Origin: Vibrio barjaei
Lineage (GTDB): Bacteria > Pseudomonadota > Gammaproteobacteria > Enterobacterales > Vibrionaceae
DNA: 64,000 bases
NCBI RefSeq assembly: GCF_001639065.2
Contig: NZ_LQXO02000053.1
Coordinates: 248,001-312,000, forward strand
Reading direction: 5' to 3'
Made by a program: the position numbers and the translations under genes. The notes under the pieces are model-generated. The model saw only the letters and a program-made list of their open reading frames with translations. It had not been told where the DNA came from and ran no database searches. Below are positions 59,623 through 64,000 of this stretch, piece by piece. Every line of letters begins with the position of its first letter. Positions within the stretch are counted from its first letter, which is position 1.

Positions 59623-62121
59623 CTAAGCACTAGTGCGATTTTCTGATTTGGAATCATCGTCGTCTATCTGACAATGAGAAATCCAACGTTCCAGCGACTC
59701 ACCAAGTGCTTTTGCGTTAATAGGTTTAGAAATATAGTCATCCATCCCTGCTTCTAAGCATTTTTCTCGGTCGCCTTGTAGTGCGTTAGCTGTCATCGCG
59801 ACAATGGGAATGGAATGGTTGATATTGATATTGTTGGTGTTTCTTATCTCCCTCGTCGCTTCATAGCCGTCCATTTCTGGCATTTGGCAGTCCATATAGA
59901 CAAGGTCGTAGTTGGCAGGTGTTCTAAGAGCAGCAAGTGCCTCAAGTCCATTCTTGGCTTTATCGACTTTGATACCAAATTTCGAAAGCAGCGATTGCAG
60001 CACAACTTGGTTGGTGGTGACATCATCTACAATAAGAATACGCGCGTTGTATTGCGTTTTCTTCACCGGTGTATGACGTGTCACAAACGCTTCACTTCTA
60101 TCACTTCCCGACAATCCCGATACTTTTTCTAACACACTCAACAGGTCGGCTTGCTGCATCGGTTTGGTGAGATAACCGCTAAAGCCTGCCTTCTGCATTT
60201 TCTTCGCATCGCCACGCTGCACCACCGATGAGAACATCACCAAGCGAGTGTCATTGTAATCAGGGTTATCTTGGATTTGTTTTGCTAGCTCGACCCCGTC
60301 CATATTCGGCATTTGGTAATCGAGAATCGCAATGGTGAAGGTTTGCTGCTGTTTGTGGTTATCAGCTAAAATCCTCAATGCCTCTTCACCACTATTAGCT
60401 ACCTGATATGGAATCTCCCAACGAGTGAAGATCTGCTCGAGTAAATTGCAGTTCGTATCGTTGTCATCCACCACCAAAATACGTTGTTTTTTCAGGTCTC
60501 CAGTAGGCAAATAGACCACGGATTGTTTAGATGAGTTTTCAAGACAGACCGTAAACCAAAATGTCGAACCTTTACCCGTTTCACTGGTGACACCAATCTC
60601 ACCGCCCATGATTTCCGTTAAACGTTTACTGATGGACAGCCCTAAACCTGTCCCACCATATTTTCGAGTGGTTGAACTGTCTGCTTGTGAGAAACGCGAG
60701 AACAGCTTTCGTTGCTGCTCTTCACTAATACCAATACCGGTATCGCGTATTTCGAATCTCAAGACACTATCGGTGAGTCGTTTCTCATCCACGGTCACGT
60801 ACACTGCCACCTCTCCATCTTCAGTAAACTTGATGGCATTACTAACCAAATTGTTGAGCACTTGGCGAATACGACCAGGGTCACCGCGATAACAGAGCTC
60901 CATCACAGGCGTAGCCGGGCAAACAAGCTGAATCCCCTTCTGTTCCGCCGCAAAATAGAGCATAGCCCCGACATCCTCGACCACTTCACCCAAGTCAAAG
61001 TCAATCAACTCTAAGTCAATTTTGCCGGCCTCAATTTTCGAGAAATCGAGTATGTCATTAATAATAGAAAGCAATGACTCAGCGCTATTTTTGGTGGTTT
61101 CAGTCATTCTTATTTGCTGCTCGTCGAGCTTGGTATCGAGTAGTAAGTTAGTCATGCCTATCACACCATTCATTGGCGTTCTAATTTCATGACTCATGGT
61201 TGATAAGAACTCACTCTTCGCTTTGGCTGCCGCCTCTGCTCGCTCACTCTCAGAACGCAGCTGTTGGGTATACTCTTTCATCTGCTGGTCGTTCTTAAGC
61301 AGGTTAAAGGTCATATCCCTAAAGCTCGCCGTTAACATGGCAAACTCATCAACGCCTTTCAGGTGACGGCTTCGATTTAATGTCTCTAACCCATTTTGAA
61401 GCTGGCCTTCAGCTACCTGTCTGGTAGCACTGATTAGGGTATCCATGCGTTGCTTTACTCGTTTAGCACTCCAACCAGCCACAAAGAGTGAGATGATGGC
61501 TGCGAACAAGGTTCCAAAAAACAGTACCAGTGACGTTTGATTTGCCGACTTTGACGACGCCATAGTGCGTATGGTGATAAGGTCTTCTTCCACCCGAATA
61601 AACGTTGCAAATTCTGCACGCATCTCATCGATCAGCCGCTTGCCCTCTTTTTGCAGGGCAATATCATGGATTGTCTCCATTGAAGCAAGGCTGCTTTCCA
61701 CCAAACGTCGTTGAATAATAACCTTGTCGGCGATTTCTCTTAACCAAGTATTGTGTAGGTTGTCGATTCGTGTCAGTAGTTCAACTTGGCTGGGGTTATC
61801 ACTCACTTGCCTCGATAACGTGGTGATTTTTTCATCCCAAACTTCTAGTGATAAATGAAATGGCTCTAAAAAGATCTCATCCCCAGTGAGCAGAAAACCG
61901 CGTTTACCTGTTTCCATATCAACAGTCAGGCTCAGTAGTTCTTGAGCACGACCAATTGCTTTATGAGTGTGCTCCACCCAACGTGCGTCTTCCACCATAG
62001 ATTGAGTGTTTTGAAACACCGCGACAGAAACGACAAACATCAATAAGACAGGTACAGAGAAGCTCAATAACAGCTTCTTGGTTACTGAAATATTATCGAA
62101 CCATCGATTGAGTCTGGACAT
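59623..62121 (-). CDS. CHASE3-type hybrid sensor kinase with two receiver domains
   Basis: 832 residues. TM1 (about 17-38), a periplasmic CHASE3 sensor (about 40-180; ARWVEHTHKAIGRAQELLSL and TGKRGFLLTGDEIFLEPF are the landmarks), TM2 (196-217), a HAMP-like region, then HisKA with phosphorylated His311 (STMSHEIRTPMNGVIGM) and the HATPase domain (NLVSNAIKFTEDGE; GTGLGLSISKRL). Two receiver domains follow: REC1 (ILVVDDNDTN ... LDYQMPNMDG) and REC2 (ILIVDDVTTN ... MDCQMPEMDG), each with its phospho-Asp and Lys. No HPt domain, so it must pass phosphate to a separate HPt/regulator. Signal unknown. Confidence 0.93.
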   Translation of the reverse strand: MSRLNRWFDNISVTKKLLLSFSVPVLLMFVVSVAVFQNTQSMVEDARWVEHTHKAIGRAQELLSLTVDMETGKRGFLLTGDEIFLEPFHLSLEVWDEKITTLSRQVSDNPSQVELLTRIDNLHNTWLREIADKVIIQRRLVESSLASMETIHDIALQKEGKRLIDEMRAEFATFIRVEEDLITIRTMASSKSANQTSLVLFFGTLFAAIISLFVAGWSAKRVKQRMDTLISATRQVAEGQLQNGLETLNRSRHLKGVDEFAMLTASFRDMTFNLLKNDQQMKEYTQQLRSESERAEAAAKAKSEFLSTMSHEIRTPMNGVIGMTNLLLDTKLDEQQIRMTETTKNSAESLLSIINDILDFSKIEAGKIDLELIDFDLGEVVEDVGAMLYFAAEQKGIQLVCPATPVMELCYRGDPGRIRQVLNNLVSNAIKFTEDGEVAVYVTVDEKRLTDSVLRFEIRDTGIGISEEQQRKLFSRFSQADSSTTRKYGGTGLGLSISKRLTEIMGGEIGVTSETGKGSTFWFTVCLENSSKQSVVYLPTGDLKKQRILVVDDNDTNCNLLEQIFTRWEIPYQVANSGEEALRILADNHKQQQTFTIAILDYQMPNMDGVELAKQIQDNPDYNDTRLVMFSSVVQRGDAKKMQKAGFSGYLTKPMQQADLLSVLEKVSGLSGSDRSEAFVTRHTPVKKTQYNARILIVDDVTTNQVVLQSLLSKFGIKVDKAKNGLEALAALRTPANYDLVYMDCQMPEMDGYEATREIRNTNNININHSIPIVAMTANALQGDREKCLEAGMDDYISKPINAKALGESLERWISHCQIDDDDSKSENRTSA

Positions 62122-62575
62122 AATTGACCTATCACTATTGAGGCAATTATTTGTAGTCTAGGATAGGAAATTTAGAATGTTAGAAAATCGACACCGAATT
62201 AACGACTAATAGTATGAATTAATAATAAAAAACTGAGCATCACAACTGAATTTCATCACTCTTTCGAGGAAAATTTTACTCGCCTTTCACAGTTCAAATC
62301 TCGATAGCAAAAATGCTATTAACTTTAAATTTTAAATAGTTGTAATTGAAAGCGATTCCATCTCATCAACCCATCCCGCAGAGCTATACATCCCCAACCT
62401 TAAATCATAGGCTTTTATGATTTAAATCAAACACTAATCGTCAGTTCTGTCTAGCAGTCACATAGTTTTCGAAAATGATTAGGCGTAATCTAGATTGGTT
62501 AATTTGACATGATTTACACCGAATACATTCCGTGATTCGTCCCCTATGTTTTCGATTCAAGACAAAGGAGTAGTT
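62122..62575. promoter_or_regulatory. Divergent region between the hybrid kinase and pstS
   Basis: About 450 AT-rich bases. It must hold the promoters of both divergent genes, yet I find no convincing Pho box: CTGTC and GTCAC elements near 62450 lie too close together. A short AAGGAG precedes pstS. Nothing else is recognised. Confidence 0.4.
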
Positions 62576-63409
62576 ATGCGTTTTAAAACTGGTCTCATCA
62601 GACTGTTGGCCTGTAGTCTGTGCTTTATTCCAGTCGTTAGTCAGGCCGCAGATACCGATACATTTGCTGGCCAATCAGGCACCATTAATATTGCGGGCGG
62701 CACCGCACATATTCCCGTAATGAAACTCGCATCGCGCGCGATTATGAAATCCAACCCTGATATTCGTATCACCATCGCTGGAGGTGGTTCTGGTGTTGGG
62801 GCACAGCAGGTTGCCAAAGGTTTAGTTGATATCGGCAACACCGGTCGCGCATTAAAACCTAGTGAAGCTGAGCAGGGTTTGGTCACATTTCCTTTTGCGA
62901 TAGATGGTGTGGCTATCATCGTTAATCCAGAGAACCCCGTTAAAGATCTAACCCAACAGCAAGTTATCGACATTTATTCTGGAAAAATCACCAACTGGAA
63001 AGCGCTGGGTGGTGAAGACCGTTCTATTAACCTTTTTACCCGTGATGAAGCCAGTGGCACACGCGCGGTATTCTTTAAAAAGATGCTCAACAGTACCGCT
63101 ATCGTAACGAACGCCAACGTTATCCCATCAAATGGTGCCATGAAAACCGCCATTGCCCGTGACCCTGGCGCCATTGGCTATAGCAGTGTTGGTTACATCG
63201 ATGACACAGTGAAAGCCCCAGCGCTCAATGGTGTCCACCCAACCAACGAAGCTTGTGCATCAGGCGAATACAAAATCGTACGCAAATTGTATATGAACAC
63301 GAAAGGTGAACCTCAAGGTTTAGTCAGCGAGTTTGTTGACTTTATTTATAGTCCTCAAGGCGCAGAGTATATCAGCGCATCTGGTTATATCCCATTAAGC
63401 AAGCGTTAA
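62576..63409 (+). CDS. pstS: Phosphate ABC transporter substrate-binding protein (PstS family)
   Basis: 277 residues. Signal peptide MRFKTGLIRLLACSLCFIPV ending in SQAA, so periplasmic. Phosphate-binding signature: ITIAGGGSGVGAQQVAKGLV, the GNTGRALK switch, and DEASGTRAVFFKKML, which contributes phosphate ligands. The PstS/PBP-like-2 fold of about 280 residues is shorter than E. coli PstS (346). The ATG at 62576 has AAGGAG; an upstream in-frame Met is rejected. It precedes pstC by two bases, so it leads an operon. The kinase on the other strand has no known link. Confidence 0.9.
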   Translation: MRFKTGLIRLLACSLCFIPVVSQAADTDTFAGQSGTINIAGGTAHIPVMKLASRAIMKSNPDIRITIAGGGSGVGAQQVAKGLVDIGNTGRALKPSEAEQGLVTFPFAIDGVAIIVNPENPVKDLTQQQVIDIYSGKITNWKALGGEDRSINLFTRDEASGTRAVFFKKMLNSTAIVTNANVIPSNGAMKTAIARDPGAIGYSSVGYIDDTVKAPALNGVHPTNEACASGEYKIVRKLYMNTKGEPQGLVSEFVDFIYSPQGAEYISASGYIPLSKR

Positions 63410-63411
63410 CC

Positions 63412-64000
63412 ATGCACCATTTGGTTGCACCAGAGCGGGTACTACTTTCCCTAGTGATGGTAGTGCTCGTTTTGATGTCATTATTGTTTGGTTTTCTGAT
63501 TTGGTTTGCATTGCCTGTTGTTACTGACCCAAGCGTCGCCGTCTTTTCTCTTCAATGGCAACCTGATCAAGGACACTATGGCATTTTACCCATGGTATTC
63601 GGCTCTGGTGTTCTTGCTATTACCGCCAGTTTAGTTGCCTTCCCTTTTGCTCTTGGCATTGCCAGTTTCTGCCAATATAGCCGTTACCAACCTATCGCTA
63701 TTTGGATTCGTCGCCTAGTCAGACTAATGGCTGGCATTCCGACGGTGGTCTACGGTTTAGCCGCGGTTTTCTTGTTGGTGCCACTATTAAGAGAGACCTT
63801 TCGTATTGGTTCCGGCTTTTCCCTGCTTGCTGTTATGTTGATGATGGTATTGCTGATCTTACCCGTCATGGTCATGATGTTGGACTCTCGGTTTCAATCC
63901 TTGACGCAGCAGTTGCGATTAACCTCTTGTTCACTTGGCATGACGGACAGTCAAATGATTGCCCACGTCATCGTACCAAACTCAATGCACGCCATAGCAA
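63412..64000 (+). CDS. pstC: Phosphate ABC transporter permease, PstC-type (N-terminal part)
   Basis: Opens with ATG at 63412, two bases after the pstS stop, and runs off the window end at about residue 196. Four or more hydrophobic segments, with the permease hallmark AGIPTVVYGLAAVFLL and the EAA-like loop region LGMTDSQMIAHVIVPNSM near the cut. Inner-membrane channel subunit, PstC rather than PstA by the AGIPTVVYG stretch and position. Remaining pstA/pstB are outside the window. Confidence 0.9.
   Translation, partial: MHHLVAPERVLLSLVMVVLVLMSLLFGFLIWFALPVVTDPSVAVFSLQWQPDQGHYGILPMVFGSGVLAITASLVAFPFALGIASFCQYSRYQPIAIWIRRLVRLMAGIPTVVYGLAAVFLLVPLLRETFRIGSGFSLLAVMLMMVLLILPVMVMMLDSRFQSLTQQLRLTSCSLGMTDSQMIAHVIVPNSMHAIA

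Noticed and set aside
62441..62465. CTGTC and GTCAC elements that could be a Pho box before pstS
   Set aside because: The two repeats begin about 8 bases apart rather than the required 11, and the spacer does not fit.
1..64000. CRISPR arrays, tRNA or rRNA genes, insertion sequences or prophage genes
   Set aside because: No spaced direct-repeat arrays, cloverleaf sequences, transposases, or phage structural genes were seen.

Overview
The window looks like a Vibrio chromosome segment (Vibrionaceae). This is an inference from gene content: creA, gsk and a 582-residue formate-tetrahydrofolate ligase of gammaproteobacterial type, a Vibrio-type DUF4144 protein, Vibrio-like integron recombination sites (attC), and orthologues of the E. 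coli ygfK/ssnA/xdhD genes. I found no tRNA, rRNA, CRISPR array, integrase, transposase or phage gene.

Layout. 1-12.7 kb is ordinary core sequence: two HAD phosphatases (one cut by the window edge), creA, a PAS-GGDEF cyclase, gsk, fhs, an OmpA-like lipoprotein, a DsbA-like lipoprotein with an FKBP isomerase, a chemoreceptor and helicase IV, most separated by clear hairpin terminators. 12.7-16.2 kb holds two divergent paralogous secreted sulfatases. 16.2-31.7 kb is a complete selenium-dependent molybdenum hydroxylase locus for purines: ssnA, ygfK, a MarR regulator, a purine permease, guanine deaminase, xdhD, ygfM, mocA, yqeC and yqeB. 31.8-34.6 kb is a GH63 lipoprotein glucosidase. 35-37.5 kb holds small proteins and a BLUF blue-light sensor. 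37.5-52 kb is a run of about 20 short, mostly solitary minus-strand genes (four GNAT acetyltransferases, two nitrilases, OsmC, DJ-1/PfpI, OGFr-domain, metzincin, small kinase, frameshifted AlaX, SDR, GFA, VOC) that resembles integron cassette content but has no recognisable attC sites. 52-55.4 kb is a small integrase-less attC cluster (CALIN) with two clear attC sites; its genes encode a SIR2-family NADase-like protein, an SRA-like/HNH nuclease and a three-segment membrane protein. 55.5-64 kb returns to conventional genes: a PHP phosphatase, an orphan M91 (NleD-type) metalloprotease, an old-yellow-enzyme reductase, a CHASE3 hybrid kinase and the start of a phosphate transporter operon.

How the purine locus may work. 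The permease imports guanine or hypoxanthine and GuaD deaminates guanine to xanthine. XdhD (molybdenum subunit) with YgfM (FAD subunit) would hydroxylate purines. MocA, YqeC and YqeB supply the cytosine-dinucleotide, selenium-containing cofactor. YgfK and SsnA form the second operon. XdhD has lost all eight cysteines of its two [2Fe-2S] clusters, so electrons must take another route, perhaps through the iron-sulfur flavoprotein YgfK. Both operons (ygfM-xdhD and ygfK-ssnA) carry a sigma-54 -24/-12 element about 60-75 bases before the first codon. A TATCA-N3-TGATA palindrome lies about 180 bases further upstream of each, which suggests a shared enhancer-binding activator not encoded here.

The two regions I rate most worth following are this sigma-54/palindrome circuit and the CALIN with adjacent SIR2 and SRA-HNH cassettes, a likely anti-phage island.
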